Positions 43,270-55,557 are shown, counted from the stretch's first letter. The stretch is 64,000 nt of DNA from Trichostrongylus colubriformis (GCA_963978905.1 OZ022258.1:37509282-37573281); one strand, 5' to 3'. The notes: generated from the sequence alone by a model not told the origin. Numbers and translations are program-made.

Positions 43270-43960
43270 TTTCGCAGAGAACTGTAAACTGAGACTAAAA
43301 TTTCTATGTTGTCAAACTTTCAATTTGTGCTTCAAAATAAAAGTAGGTTATTACTGTTTCTCTGTTATCCTGTTCCAATAAAGCTGAAATTTTGCCATCG
43401 TAATCGTAGTGACTGGGACGAATGTCTCATTGATATGAATGCTTTATCCTTTCAAAATTAAGTTCAGGATGTTGACTGAGGTCTAATTAAGTTTAGGAAG
43501 TAGAAAATTCAAGTTTTATGGGGATCGTTCCGACCGAATAAATCATACCCTATATATGTATAAACCAGAAGTGTGGTGTGTTTGTATGTTTGTCTGTCCA
43601 CCCTGTGGTTTAATTACCCCAGTTTGAGGTACTCGACACTCGGCATACCCTCCTAAATTAGCGGGAAACGTCGGCTCATGTGTGGGTTGGGTGGGGAACG
43701 GTGGGAGATGCACAAAGCGTACATGGAATTCGTCGGGCTCCGCCCTCTGTGGGCGGGGCGGGGGTTAAAATGCTCGGTGTTGGGTGCAGAACTCTATAAT
43801 TCGTTCAAAAGAGCCCAGGCATCGGGATAAGGTAGGCCAAAGTGAATCAAGGGTGTTTGTGCCGGTTGATGGAGTCCCGCCTTCAGAGGGCGGGGCATGC
43901 TTCAAGTAGGTGGTGCTTACCACAAATGTTCATAAAAAATTATAACCTCAATCCAGAACA
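43270..43960. other. 3' flank of the secreted-protein gene and repeat junction
   Basis: AATAAA at 43336 and 43376 are poly(A)-signal candidates. From 43500 on come short dispersed-repeat pieces shared with 4470 and 56700 (CAGGCATCGGGATAAGGTAG-like) and GC-rich inverted bits (CTCCGCCCTCTGTGGGCGG). Confidence 0.45.
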
Positions 43961-44046
43961 GTTTAGGGTGCAGATGAAACTATAGTTATTTGAAGATGCC
44001 AGAGTAACAAAAATAATGCCAACTAATCAGAGTAGGCGGATCGTCA

Positions 44047-44225
44047 CCGATCAATATTGATCAAAAATATCGGTTTTTGTGCAAGGCTGGAAAGGACTTA
44101 TGGACCATACTATTGATTGAGTGCCCTTATAAAAGTTGAAATTCTACAACATCATGCGCCACCGATCAATATTGTTAAAAATATCGGTTTTTGTGCAGAA
44201 GGCTGAAAACCGCTTATGTACCATA
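44047..44225. repeat. Two-unit tandem repeat, about 114-bp period
   Basis: ACCGATCAATATTG, then AAAAATATCGGTTTTTGTGC, occurs at 44047 and again at 44161. Confidence 0.5.
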
Positions 44226-44442
44226 TCACTGGCATCTGACCAACACGACTAACTTGAACAGTCCTTGAACAGTTCCTTGAACAGTTACGCAACCTACGCC
44301 TGGAAATCGGTTGCGTGATGGAGTCATTCGATGTCATGCGCTTTATACTAACGTTCAAAGCGATCAAGCTTTACAAGCACTGTCCTTAATGCTGGGCAGG
44401 TATTTTTGAAACATAGAGACCGAACTTTATGAAGCGCTCATC

Positions 44443-46012
44443 ATGATTTCAATCAGCGAGTGTTTGCAGTGCAACATCTTCAGGTGGTCGGGTACGTATT
44501 ACTGTCAAATTAGAGGTTTGGCAATGGGTCAGCGTTTAGCTCCAGTACTTGCGATTTGCTTTATGAGCAGAATAGAAGAACCAGTACTGGAACGCTTACC
44601 ATTGATGTGCTGCAGAAACATAGATGACTGCTTCATTATAACATCAACACGGATGAGTGTATTCGCTTAAAAACAGCAGTCGCAGTATACCAAGGTTACA
44701 AGAGGAAAACACGCCATGGTTGGCTTCCCTACCTGAACACGCAGGTGAAAGTGTCCGATGGCATGCTCAGTGTGAAGTGGTACAGGAAAGCTAGCTCTAA
44801 GAACATCTTGATTCACGCCACATGAAGAACATGCTCAAGACTGCTGCGAATGTGTGCACGGGCCCGACAGAGCGGCGCGAGTCAATACGTCTAGCTTCTG
44901 ACATAGCTGCATCAAACGGCTATGTTGTAGCACAACATCGTAGGAGAATGCACTGAGCAACGTCACATACCGCGTCTTAATAAGGTTCCCTTATGCATAC
45001 CTTCCATCTCTGACAGAGTAACTGTTTCAATCCAAATGACTTGTTCAAGCACAGCTGGTGATGATGTTGTCTTAGTGAGTGTCCCTAATGGCAACATCAA
45101 AAGCCAAATTGTGCGGAATAGGCTTTACGATAAGCGTTGCGTGTCAGAGAATTGTGTTACATGTCCGTATGTAACTGGGGATTGCGCCAAAATCTATCAA
45201 ATTGAATGTCAGACATATAACGCAACGTACATTGGGGAAACTGGAAGAAGACTAGCAGTACGTCAAAGAACATCTTGCTGGTAAAAGACTAGGTAACACA
45301 AGAATACCTCTGGGAAAGCACATGACCGAGGAGCATGGCGGAGACGACTTTGATGTGATGTGCAGTATTCTAGCATGCGAGACTGAGATTTTCTCCAGGA
45401 AAGTGCTTGAAGCGTTTTGGATTTCTGCAAGAAATCCAAGTATGAACAACTGAAATGAGTGCTTATCCATTACGAATGATCTCTTGCCATTTGCGCAACA
45501 TTGGGAGCTACTAATATGATGAGGGAGACATGCATGTCCCCATTATACTATATATGTATAAGGACTATATGTATAAGGACAGCATGGCATCCCTCATTCA
45601 CTAATTACAGCAAACAAGGAGTGGCGGCGTCCACTCTTGCGGTGGTGGACTGGGTGAAATATGTTCTTTCGGCGGTTTCCTTAAACTTCTTCAGAACCGC
45701 TAGAGGGATAAGGTGTTTGGTGGTGTAGTGGATAGAATCCTAAATCTTGAGCCACGTTCAGGCTTTTGAGAAAGACGATCTGGTCGAATCGTGAGGCCAT
45801 TAATAAATTTACCACCTAAAAACCTTGTTGGCATAACAGAAGAAGATCGAACTAATATCGGTGCAGAGGTTTCACGAAGAGGGAAGTTGGAACTTGCTAA
45901 CCTGCAAAAACACTTAGCGTTCCTCCAGACTACATCCGCCAAGTATACAAAACATAGGGGAACGAAAGAGATAAAGGTATTGGGGCAAAATATTCCCGAA
46001 ATGTTTCTCTAG
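44443..46012 (+). mobile_element. Penelope-like element, RT end through GIY-YIG and 3' sequence
   Basis: RT part: GLAMGQRLAPVLAICFMSRI and RNIDDCFIIT (44510-44645). Linker: VKWYRKASSKNILIHAT. Nuclease: QIECQTYNATYIGETGRRLA (45187-45246), then, after a frameshift, EHLAGKRLG and EEHGGDDFDVMC. A frame after the 3' sequence (TNIGAEVSRRGKLELANLQK, 45850-45910) resembles one at 49206-49589 and may be the start of another PLE unit. It is disabled by stops and shifts. Confidence 0.75.
45036..45284 (+). CDS. PLE linker and GIY-YIG N-terminal half
   Basis: 82 codons with a Cys-containing linker (CVSENCVTCPYVTGDC) followed by YIGETGRRLA. A one-base change after LAVR moves the rest of the nuclease to another frame (to about 45450). 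Compare the intact frame at 3732-4124. Confidence 0.65.
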   Translation: MTCSSTAGDDVVLVSVPNGNIKSQIVRNRLYDKRCVSENCVTCPYVTGDCAKIYQIECQTYNATYIGETGRRLAVRQRTSCW

Positions 46013-47383
46013 AAACAGGAGCAAGCTAAGACTCACTACTTCCACCTTCATAAAAGTACGGAGCCTGCAGTTGGCGCAGTTGGGCTTCAGAGCACCTACG
46101 GTATTACGGTCCACTTAAAGCAGTAGAGCCAGTTTCGTGGTAGGTCTTACGTGGGAAACTTGCTACGGATTGCCCTTTTGGTTCATGGAAATCACGGAGC
46201 CCTTACTGCTCGGGCAATGCGGCTATGATTCGGAGTGTCATGTATCATTTTTCATGCCTCAAATCTGCCTCCGGAAGGGTTTCAGTGGTAACGACATGTT
46301 CTGGCTCTTGGAAACGAAGAACGCTGCGATCCTGAGAAAAAGGAATGCTTAAGAACACCACCCAGTATGTATCCCCTCAAATACCCAGAGTGAACTGACC
46401 AGTGAGGTTGTGAACGAGGGCGACGAAATTTCGGATTTTACCTTGTTGATGTGACACATCTTGTTCACTCGGAATAAGCTCCCGATCCTATTGGAGCTGA
46501 AAGCTTTTACGGAGTTTAGAGATAGTATGAGGTAAATTTGTTGAAATTTGGCTAAAGTAGGGTTGAAAGTTGGGAAGAAAAATTACTCTCTTTTTGGCAC
46601 CCCTGTACGCATTGAGATATTGATGAAGTTCATGAAGCACTTGTAAAGTTCTATTAATAGCATATCTGGACATATAACGAATCGTGATTTGTTTCTTTGA
46701 GAACATTCAGTTCCTTTTCTGATCCTGTTTAATTACTACTATTATACCTTAGTCATCGCGAGTTGGTCAAAAAATAATTTCCGCTGCGATTATGGTATCC
46801 GCTTGACGCGACGTCGTTCAATGTCATTACAGCGGTGCTGATGTGAATGGTGGAAGGGGGGGGGGGGGGGGAGGGCAAGAGGGCCGCACTGTGACCACCA
46901 TTGCCTAAGCATTAGAGAGGGAGGAAAACCTCACCCACCCTTCTTATTTGGGGCTGGAGCGAAGATATACGTGCAGTTTGGTAATGAGAGGATATTACCA
47001 AATCAAAGACGACAGTGAGAAAATAAGTGCCCTCCCTTTTCACGGCTGCTATATATCAACCTATTCTAAATGCGCCTTGAGCTTAGTTCCAACTATGTGC
47101 CAGTCCCGGCAATCAAAATCCAATCACGCCGCAGATAATCATCCCGGGTTGTTCATAAATAACTGTTCGCTGATGGTTTTCACCTTTTGATGTCGGGTGT
47201 CCACCATTAATGTACTCGCCGTGCCGTCAACCAACGCCAAAGGCATGGTTCACTTTCACCAATTCAAATATGTTCGCGTTCGCCACCATTGCGAAGCAAA
47301 TACTATATTCGAAGTGAAGCCAATCACAAAAAAATGTCAGCAAATTCAGGACCTCAAACACACAAATCACTTTCAGCCACGTA
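46013..47383. other. No gene recognised
   Basis: Contains a transposon end at 46500-46608 like that at 1-187 and a 13-base G run at 46858-46870. The longest frames (71-80 codons) have no recognisable domain or paralogue. Confidence 0.4.
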
Positions 47384-48001
47384 CAGTGCTCTCCATAAAT
47401 ATACAGCCACCTATAAATTGACCAAACCTTTGTTTACAGAAAGATTCGGGAAAACCCTCTAGGTTGAAAGATTTTAGCCAAGAGACATTGAAGACTCTTC
47501 TCTTAATTTGTTTTGGAAGTGGCACTCATACCAGTCTGCAAAAGTCTGCAAAAAAAGCCACTGAACAGATTGACGCATTCGTCAACTAAGAAACAACGAA
47601 AAAGAGAAAATTGCTGATTTTGCGATGACTTGGTCCTCCACTGCTTCGAATAGCCACAAGTTCCGATGATATAGGTCCATATAAAGTTTTTCAGAATGTT
47701 TTTAGACCACATGCTGTCACGCTTCGATGACAACGTCTTTAAACTCCCTGACTCCTTCCACTGACAAAAATTCGAATGATTATTTGATCCCACACCATGA
47801 CACCTCCTTCTTTGAAGTTTTTTTTGAAAACTCAATCTCGTCCCTCGTGCTATAGCGCCGCTAGCCGTCGGGGACATCATAGCTAAACCCTTTTTTCAGT
47901 AGACAGAAGATTTTGGAGAAAAAACAGAAGGGGAAAGGTGTACAAACTTGAGGGAATTTCCGGACAATTCGTGTGTGGCTGTATAACTATGCAGAGCACT
48001 G
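47384..48001 (-). mobile_element. Tc1/mariner-type element relic
   Basis: The TIRs are CAGTGCTCTCCATAAATATA at the left and, inverted, CAGTGCTCTGCATAGTTATA at the right, flanked by TA (47382-47383 and 48002-48003). A 125-codon minus-strand frame (47503-47880) has weak similarity to the middle of Tc1 transposases. At 618 bp it is internally deleted. Confidence 0.65.
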
Positions 48002-48003
48002 TA

Positions 48004-49200
48004 TGTAAGTTAGCTCAAATCTCGCTCAAAATATTTCTCTGCCTCGATCTGTTGTTAAGACGAAACGCCATGCTACGAGAGCGATCTCAAAACGACATCC
48101 AGTTTTTATTCGGTCAAAACATACGGCGTTTGCAACAGAGGTACCGGTACCACATGGATTGGTAATGAGACACATAAAATGTGCTATGAGTGCGATGAAT
48201 ACTAAAAGAGCGAAATAATTATAAGAAGTCATAAAGAGAGGTTTACCGGGAACAACCTAATGTTTTGTTTCAGTGTGTGGTAAAGTGGCGAAATCGCATA
48301 TTTTCCTAGGACACTCGTACAGCTGCAGTTATTAAGGTAAGAAGAGGAATTCAAACCCCATCATACAATAGTCGCGTTCTCCGCGACTAAAAGAAAGACG
48401 CAAGTTTCCCTGGAATCCAACTGTTGGACTCATGCCTCTGAACGCAAAAACGTTGGATAATACCTTTATCAGGTTTTGCAACCATTTGGAAAAAATTGCA
48501 CAAAGGTTTTCTAGGATTTCGTTTTTATCCTCCAGTTTGAAATCTGATCAAAATATCGCTTTTTGCTTCAAATTTCGGAAATTCGGAGACTCTTCGATTC
48601 TTTGAGTCCATTTGTACTCGATGCTGTTCTACGATGGTTCAGTACGCCATCACACTTCCCTTGTCCATTTACGATCCAAGGTCAAGCCTTGGGTTCGTGG
48701 GAAATTTGAGCATTACGACCACAGTCACCGTATTCGAGAGTACCTGATCCCATGCTCGAGATGTCTCCCTGAAAACAGTAATAATTCGAAAATTGCTACC
48801 TGTCATCTAGTACAAAGTTCGATTATCGATCGATGTGTTTGTAGAGGGCGCCGAATCGGTCCAAAAAGTACTCGAAAAAGGGTGGCCGTGAAGGCATCCT
48901 TTAGGATTTTTTGTAAACACGATCCCCCTTCCAACCATAACAACACTACCCCTCCGAGGATTCTTTTTGATCCATGCATGACGCTGCTACGAGCGCAGTT
49001 CAGAGCGAGGGTACACTACATATAACAGAAAACAAAAACTGAGCATTACAGGACACTATGACAAAAAAGGAAATGAGAATGAATACGAAATTGCGTCGTC
49101 TTCCCTTTTTCAACGTGACTTATGTCAGTGAAGTTTACGTGAATCACTTCCAAAATCTCTCTCAGCTACCGTAACTTTCGAAGTTTACTACTGGGCATAC
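48004..49200. repeat. Q2 segment, outer part
   Basis: From about 48490 the sequence parallels 31740-32510 of the right arm (ATCGCTTTTTGCTTCAAAT, TTTGTACTCGATGCTGTTC). No gene is seen. This segment is the reference for the unexpanded ancestral locus. Confidence 0.6.
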
Positions 49201-49205
49201 TATTT

Positions 49206-50140
49206 TTACGGTGAATAGCACCATAGTAACCAATGGCCACATTCAAAAATTCCTCTTAATCGGAATCGTTTGTCATCGAAGCTTTCCGCTCCAGTTTTCT
49301 TCTTCATCCCACATGGGCGTTCTTCCATGGCAATGAGCAGTAAAGAAACCTTAGTGGTTCCAATGTCGCTGTCCTTCTCTACCAGAAGGGAACTTTTCTC
49401 ATTAAATTCCAAGTTCTCTTTCCGTGAAGCATCTGCGTCGATATTACTTCCAAGTATCTTTGCTATGCCAATGAGGCTGTTAGTGGACACTTTATTAACC
49501 GCTTGTATCGATCGGATCGTCTTACTCAATGACCTAAACGCGGGACTCAGGATTTTGTCCGCGGTACCACCAAACGTCTCATCCCTCATGCGGTTCTAAG
49601 GAAACTCAGGAGAACACCTGAAGAAACTCCCTACTCGAGAAAAGAGCTCACCAACTCCACCGCAGTAAGAGCGGAACAACGCTACTCAGTGTTAGTTGTT
49701 GCCAGTGAGAGATACCATGTTTCCTTGTACATACAGTACAGCAGGGAAATGCATATCTCCCTCATTGCATCAGTAGCTCGCAATGTAACGCAAATAGCAA
49801 AAGGTCATTCGTATTGGATAAGCATTCATTTCGATGTCCATATTTGATTTCTTGCAAAAATCCGAGTATGAACCTCAAGCTCTTTCTTGGCAGCCTCGCA
49901 TGTTAAAAGGCTGCACTCTAAACCTAAGCCGTTTCCACCACGTTCCTCTGTCATATCCTTTCCCAGAGGTGCCCTTATGTTACCTCGTCTTTTGCCGGCA
50001 AGGTGTTCTTGAGTACGTATTGTTAATGTTCTTCCAAGTCCTCCAAGGTACGCTGCGTTACATGTCTGACATTCTATTTGATAGATTACGCCAAGTTTGG
50101 ACAATCCCCACTTGTGCCATATGGTAATAAAGAGTTCCAC
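49206..50140 (-). mobile_element. Penelope-like element relic (Q2)
   Basis: Minus strand 50140-49826 encodes VIYQIECQTCNAAYLGGLGR, then EHLAGKRRGNIRAPLGKDM, a GIY-YIG domain with its second motif altered (LGGLGR for IGETGR). Minus strand 49589-49206 carries a 127-codon frame (SLIGIAKILGSNIDADASRK) similar to the one after the 45-kb element. It corresponds to the relics in both arms of the inverted duplication. Confidence 0.65.
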
Positions 50141-51440
50141 CCAACAACCTCGTTGGCGTAGCAGAGAAACGAATTTTTACGCTCAGGGACGACCACTTCA
50201 TCTAGCTTTACTACTGTACCCAAAGAATGAGCACACGCTTCTGTGAGGGCACCTGGTCAAAGATTCATTAGAGCAATTCTCCTCTGGTTTCGTCTTTTGC
50301 TGTTACTCCGACGAAGCATGTTGTTCTGATAGTCATTGCCATATTCGCTTGTCTGCCCAACATTGACTTCTCTGAGGAGGTGTGGTCTCAAGTCAGGTTG
50401 CGTCACAGAGGGGGTCACTTCGCCCCTTCCTCCGAGTAGTTCTGTAACCTGCATGTGGGGAGACCTCATTTAGTTGGTTGAGCTGAGCACAAGGCCTTCA
50501 TTACATTAGCACATTAGACGGGAAAAAAAGGATAGAAAAGCATAGGGCAGACTTTCTACAGAAGTGTTACTAACATGTGTGGAATCTGGAACTGGGAGCA
50601 AAAACCAATGTGTTCAGCATCCACGCAGATAGTGAAACGGAATGTTTTTGGTATGAACGAAGGAAATGTCTGATAACACTTAGAAAGATAAATGTTACTT
50701 GGTAGAGCGGGGAGCTAAAGACTGGTAGGACCAGAGAAGCGTGGCGACAAAGAGATGTATGTGCAGGTTTCTGAGGGAGAACCTTTGAAGCGCAAGAAGA
50801 AAAAGATGAAGAGAGTTGAGGTGCGTCAGTAAGGGGCTCCATGATGAAAATGTGCTTACACATGATGAAGGCGCAGCGTGAAGCATTTAACATAGTGAAA
50901 CTCTATGAAGGGGTCACGCTTCGTGGTTGAGCACTGCTGACGAACAGAGCATTACTTGGCATAAAACATACAAGAGATTGTAATGAAAGACGTTTGGGAA
51001 GGACTACTGCAGGGAAATCTTGAAATTACGACTATGCAGAAAACAAACACAAGTTAGCAGTGTTTCATATTGCGCTTGCTCATAAACTGAAGTATTTTTT
51101 TCTGAACGATGAAATTCATAGAGGATTAGTAAGAAGAAACAGTGTCAAGAAAAGTGTGGGAAGTAGTATATACCCTCATTTCAAGAATTTTCACCGATTT
51201 TTATTGCCTTTTTATCTCTGCTAGTGCCTTTTCATTTCTGCAACTCATGTTTTCTAGCTGAAGCTTTGGAAAATCTTAAGTGGAATCAAGTGGGGAAGTC
51301 AAAACGATTCGGTGAGATGCTTAGTAATTAGGGAAGGTGTGATGTAGAAGGTGTGAGAGGGCAATCATAACTAAAACTCCTCTCCTCTCTGAGGCGCCCA
51401 TTGCTGCCGAATCAGAATAATAGATAATCTTCAGGAGTTA
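50141..51440. other. Q2 upstream region with empty sites
   Basis: Parallel to 33640-33661 + 34340-34450 + 39298-40230. It lacks the TTAA element, the TIR element and the gypsy element found in Q1. No conserved coding frame. Confidence 0.6.
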
Positions 51441-51828
51441 AAGCTTTTTTCAGGAAACATGATTTCGCTCCCCGTTTCTGCAGCTCCATTACTGTGGCTC
51501 CTACTGCACTCACAGGTTACGGTGCTGCCATATCACAAAAGTTTATCGATACTCCATGCAGAGGCATAAAACATGACTCTCCCCGGTTGTCTTTGAGAGC
51601 TTTGCCTTATAGGTCACTTTTGGAAAAATACAGGAAGGAAAAAAGACAAAGGTCTTTTGTAGCACTATCATGCTATTGTCGAGCGTAAGCAACTCCGATA
51701 CATACTGGCGCAAGAGTCAGGAGCATAGTATTCTAGTGGCTCATTGTTAAAATCGAGTTTCTGCAGTCGTTTCGGCAAGAAATGTAAACATGAAGAGAGG
51801 GAGGTGACGAGGGCGCTCATGAAGGAAT

Positions 51829-52698
51829 TTTTTCCATGTATCTCTGAATTGAGACCTAAGTGGATCGATAAACATCCGAATATTGACTAAAACTGTGAAA
51901 ACCAAATTAGCAAAATGCCATTCTGAAGCGAGTTAGGAACGATCAATTTGCTTGTGATTACTCATTGGCAAGGCACTTCGTGTATGGCCCTTGCTGGACC
52001 GGGAACGGCAATTGTGGCTCAGTTATAGTGTAAAAGACCTGCAGACGGAAGTATACGTGGGTTTGCTAGTGCCAGGGACTTCTTGAATTTTGTGTTCCAT
52101 TGTCAGTAAGAGCTTCTCTTTTACTTCAGAAGGTTTCCTTGTACTGGCACCTATTGGCACCCATCATTTACAGTGCGCATTATGTGAGCAACATTTTTGC
52201 TTTATACACCTATTTACTCTGTTTAACCAGTCTTAATCGATGCTGATACTGATATGGTTCAGGGTCGGTTTACTTATTTCCCTGATGTTGAGCACAACTT
52301 TTGAATTTACCAGTTTAAAACCATAAAGATCTGAGTGATGTTAGCGATTAAGCGAATACATGCCAGACAAAGAAACGTTCAGAAGTGAAGGAGAGGCACT
52401 TGCTGAGGGCGAAATACGAAATAGAAGCAAATCCGAACCGAGAGGGAGCAAACCGACAATCCCCTGCTATCAGATCCGAGACAGTACCACTGAGCCACGA
52501 TTGTCGTCACTGAGTATGCAAAGGCCATGCTGATGAAGAAGTCCTAGGCATTACAAGCAAACTTTGACCCCTCTCAGCTCGCTTTAGAATGGCATTTTGC
52601 AGTTTTCGTTATCACAGTTATAACCAGTATTCGGATGTCTTCGGATATCCATCTAGGTCTCAATTCAGAATTTCAAGGGAAGTTGCAACTCCTCCAAG
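51829..52698. mobile_element. Harbinger-like foldback element, copy C
   Basis: Paralogous to copy B in the same intron: AAATGCCATTCTGAAGCGAG at 51914 pairs with CTCGCTTTAGAATGGCATTT at 52576. It carries tRNA-like stretches in both arms. The ends are degraded. Confidence 0.55.
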
Positions 52699-52713
52699 GT
52701 CAAATACTACATA

Positions 52714-53639
52714 CAGGGTGGCTCCTAATTATTTGCGCGTAGTTTATCGTAGTCTATTACCAATAAATTCAACAAAAAACAACGGTTAAACGATCTGATA
52801 CGACTTCTATGTAGAGCAATGCCTAATAATCATTTACTAGAGAAGATGTTCGAAATGGGCTCTTTTTGCAGCAATACGAGCCTTCAGTCTCTTCTACACT
52901 CTCACCGTGCGACATCACTGTGGGCCGCAGGAAGGTGATGTCGATATCGTCCTACTATAAATAATCAGCCCATCATCAAAATGAGATGTGCAAGTATCCG
53001 TGATATTGCCAAAAGTGTAGCGAATTGAATGGTGCTTATTTCGTGAGAAAAGATGCAGTCTGAGTCGAGTTATGATCTTCCGAATTTGAAATGGCGAAAA
53101 CCGGCCGAAACGCTCCTGACGGCCTGATAAAATCTTGTTCTTTGGGAAGATGCCACTCAAAGGCTCCCCTGTGTTGTTGAAAATTTTGTCCGTGGTCAAT
53201 ATATGCTTCAACAGGGCTGGGCACCTTCTCATTCTGCGAGATCCACACTGGCATTCTGCGAGAATCACTTCCCTGGCTACTGGACAAAGGACTTCTGGCC
53301 ACCTCACTCGCCTGATCCGAATCCGATGGATTTCGCTGTGTGGGTATACTTGCAGCAGAAGGTCCCCTCTAAAGGGCACCAAAGTTTGAACGCTCTTAAA
53401 GCCTCACTTCAGAAGGCGTGGGATGATATCGACGTCACCTTCCTGCGACCCACAGTGATGTCGGTGGAGAAGAGACTGAAGGTCTGTATTGCTGCAAAAG
53501 GAGCTCATTTCGAAGAACTTCTCGAGTGAATGATTGTTAGGCATTGCTCTACACAGAAGTTGTTTCAGATTGCATAACCGTTGTTTTTTGTTGAAGTTAT
53601 TAGTAATAAACTACGCGCAAATAATTAGGAGCCACCCTG
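52714..53639 (+). mobile_element. Foldback mariner element
   Basis: The ends are CAGGGTGGCTCCTAATTATT and its reverse complement, with TA at 52712-52713 and 53640-53641. The Q1 intron (ACTACATATACTAATCG, 41535) is the precise empty site. Inverted similarity is not limited to the TIR: about 52714-52945 is a diverged reverse copy of 53400-53639, including transposase sequence. The element is 926 bp, shorter than a full mariner. Confidence 0.88.
53203..53529 (+). CDS. Mariner transposase, C-terminal part
   Basis: 108 codons: WAPSHSARSTLAFCENHFPG, then WPPHSPDPNPMDFAVWVYLQ with the acidic residue of the PDPNPMD motif, then the C-terminal helices (KASLQKAWDDIDVTFLRPTV). The usual QDGAPSH aspartate context is damaged (QQGWAPSH, Asp lost). 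The N-terminal DNA-binding domain and first catalytic Asp are missing, so it is inactive. Confidence 0.8.
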   Translation: MLQQGWAPSHSARSTLAFCENHFPGYWTKDFWPPHSPDPNPMDFAVWVYLQQKVPSKGHQSLNALKASLQKAWDDIDVTFLRPTVMSVEKRLKVCIAAKGAHFEELLE

Positions 53640-54410
53640 TATACTAATCGCTAACAGAAAACGCACAATGCAGAACAGAGGGCAAAATAAAAGTGGAAAA
53701 TCTGTCAAATCCTTGTTGACCATTCACCTCAGAAGAGTCTGATCCTTTTCCCTCGAACTTTGTTTCAGGTGCCTCCCACGACGCCTTCTTGTGTTTTCGT
53801 AGAAAATCACGCGAAGACCATCGTTGCTGGCTACACAATCAGGGGACATTACTCGCACGTAACGACAAACATTGTCAATAGCAATAAGACAAGCGAATGT
53901 TTGAAGATGTGCGCGGAAGTTTATGAAGATTGTGCTCTTGCCGGTTTCTATGCAAAACCACGAGAATCGGTCAGTTTTTCCTTTGCATTAAAAGAAGAAT
54001 TCTGCAATGCCCATCTTCTCTTTCTTTAACCTGTCGCTAGCCGTGCACTGTCGTCCAGTCTTCTACCCTTGCCAGGTATCCCATTTCCTTTCTGCCCTTC
54101 CTTTTATCGCATCGTGGCCGCCACATTGAACAACGCTGCTTCCTTCAGTTTTCGGGTGACCCTATTGGCCGCATTTATTGTTTGCGGTACCGACGTCGGC
54201 ACCATAGCTTCTTCAGTTCAGCGGAGTGTAGGTGCTTCTCATGATTATTGTTCTATACTGACGCTACTTGTAGAAAACTTACACTAATTGGTGCCCTCTA
54301 ATCCTAAAGGCACACCTTGCGGAATTGTGGGGTTATCGCGCTCATTACAGAAAGTAGAAATCCTGTTACACCCACCAATGAAAAAGTGAATCAAAACCTT
54401 TCACAAACGT

Positions 54411-54868
54411 CAAAAATGCCGACTGCAGTCCTCGTGGTAGTTGAGCCCAAAAACGGGTCTCTGGTTGAAGATATCGCGCTAAATGCTACGATATCGTGTT
54501 TCTCATTTGAACCTGCTTTCGCTATTAAAGTGGTTTCCTTATCTTATATTATCGCAATGGTTGTAGACGCTAAGTTGGAAATTGTTCGTCTGATGACAGG
54601 TGTGACTCGGCTGGAAGGGCGCGCAACAAGGCGCCTGAGCACAGTTGAGCGGTCCAAGAGTCTACTTCCTAAGTGAAGTGAGCGACTAATCTGATTGTCG
54701 CGTGCTTTCAGATGTGAAGCACTAATTGCGAGGAGTGTAGACATTTTCAATAAAACTTCGCAATCCACCACGTCGCATTCATTCACTATGTACCTCGTTC
54801 ATAAATCCTTATCTTCAACCGCTGGGATGTCCAAAAAACGATAGAAGGAATGTTCAAATTTGATTCTT
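54411..54868. mobile_element. Insertion in Q2, related to 57010-57390
   Basis: Q1 at 42340 continues directly (CCAGAAAAATG/TGATCTTTTACAT), whereas Q2 holds about 450 extra bases. Part of them (GATATCGCGCTAAATGCTAC; TTGGAAATTGTTCGTCTGAT) is similar to P2 at 57080-57230 (GATATCGCACAGAATGCTAC; TTGGAAATCTGGTCATCTAA). I see no TIRs and the type is unknown. Confidence 0.45.
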
Positions 54869-55557
54869 TTACATCGCATCTTTTCCTCGGACAGTTCCAA
54901 GAAGGGAGAGTAGGGGTACTGGAATACGTATAAAACCTATGTGAATAAACTGTAAAATTTAGCTGATGAGGCAAAGAAATAACTTTTTTGCATATATTAG
55001 TAATGGCACGCACGCAAACCTTAGAACCGTTTGAGCCTGCACCAAGAAGGAAGGCGAGATTTCACCAGAAAAAAAAATTGTGGTAATGTGGATATTGTGG
55101 ATATCAAGGCGATAAGGCAACTAATGCCGTCCATCACTAGTCTTAAGGTAAACTTGATAGATTTGCCCCTAATTCACTAAACTCGTGACACCTATCATCA
55201 CTTACGATGAGATGAAAAACGTAACGAACAAAGTGCATGGCTGTCTGCTGTTCCTTACGAAACTCGAAGTACATCATAGTAATAATAGTTTCGTCGCCTG
55301 GAACACAGTCATGATATGCGGTGCTGCTCGACAGGAGCAAGATCCGTATGCCGTGAACTGTATTCCGTGCCTGTCATTGAATCGCACATTCTATAAAACG
55401 ATTCACTGAACTTTTTTACAGACCATGTACTGTGACATCTTTCGACATGATCCGAATTTAAAATGGTTGTATAACTGGCCCAAAGAATTATTCTTCGTCT
55501 TGAGCCGTACCGAAGACAACGATACATGCCCTTATGCAATCGAATTGTATCCATGAT

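Larger units (their letters stand above)
51459..55557 (+). pseudogene. Decayed paralogue of the secreted eight-cysteine gene
   Basis: Exon 1 (51459-51515, MISLPVSAAPLLWLLLHSQ) and exon 2 (53769-53969, with SECLKMCAEVYEDC) keep their frame, splice sites and trans-splice acceptor. Exon 3 (55069-55147) has four extra bases in an A run (nine A against five), which brings a TAA after LW. Exon 4 lacks the Q1 acceptor, and its frame does not join. Exon 5 (55422-55557) has one extra T (GTCTTTGAG), shifting the frame before the conserved ending. Intron 1 contains a foldback element and a mariner. Homopolymer sequencing error could explain one defect but hardly all three. Confidence 0.7.

Noticed and set aside
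46858..46870. Poly-G run as a G-quadruplex or regulatory site
   Set aside because: Homopolymer G/C runs occur repeatedly here (15470, 17704, 18258, 61005, 62710) without shared context; treated as simple sequence.
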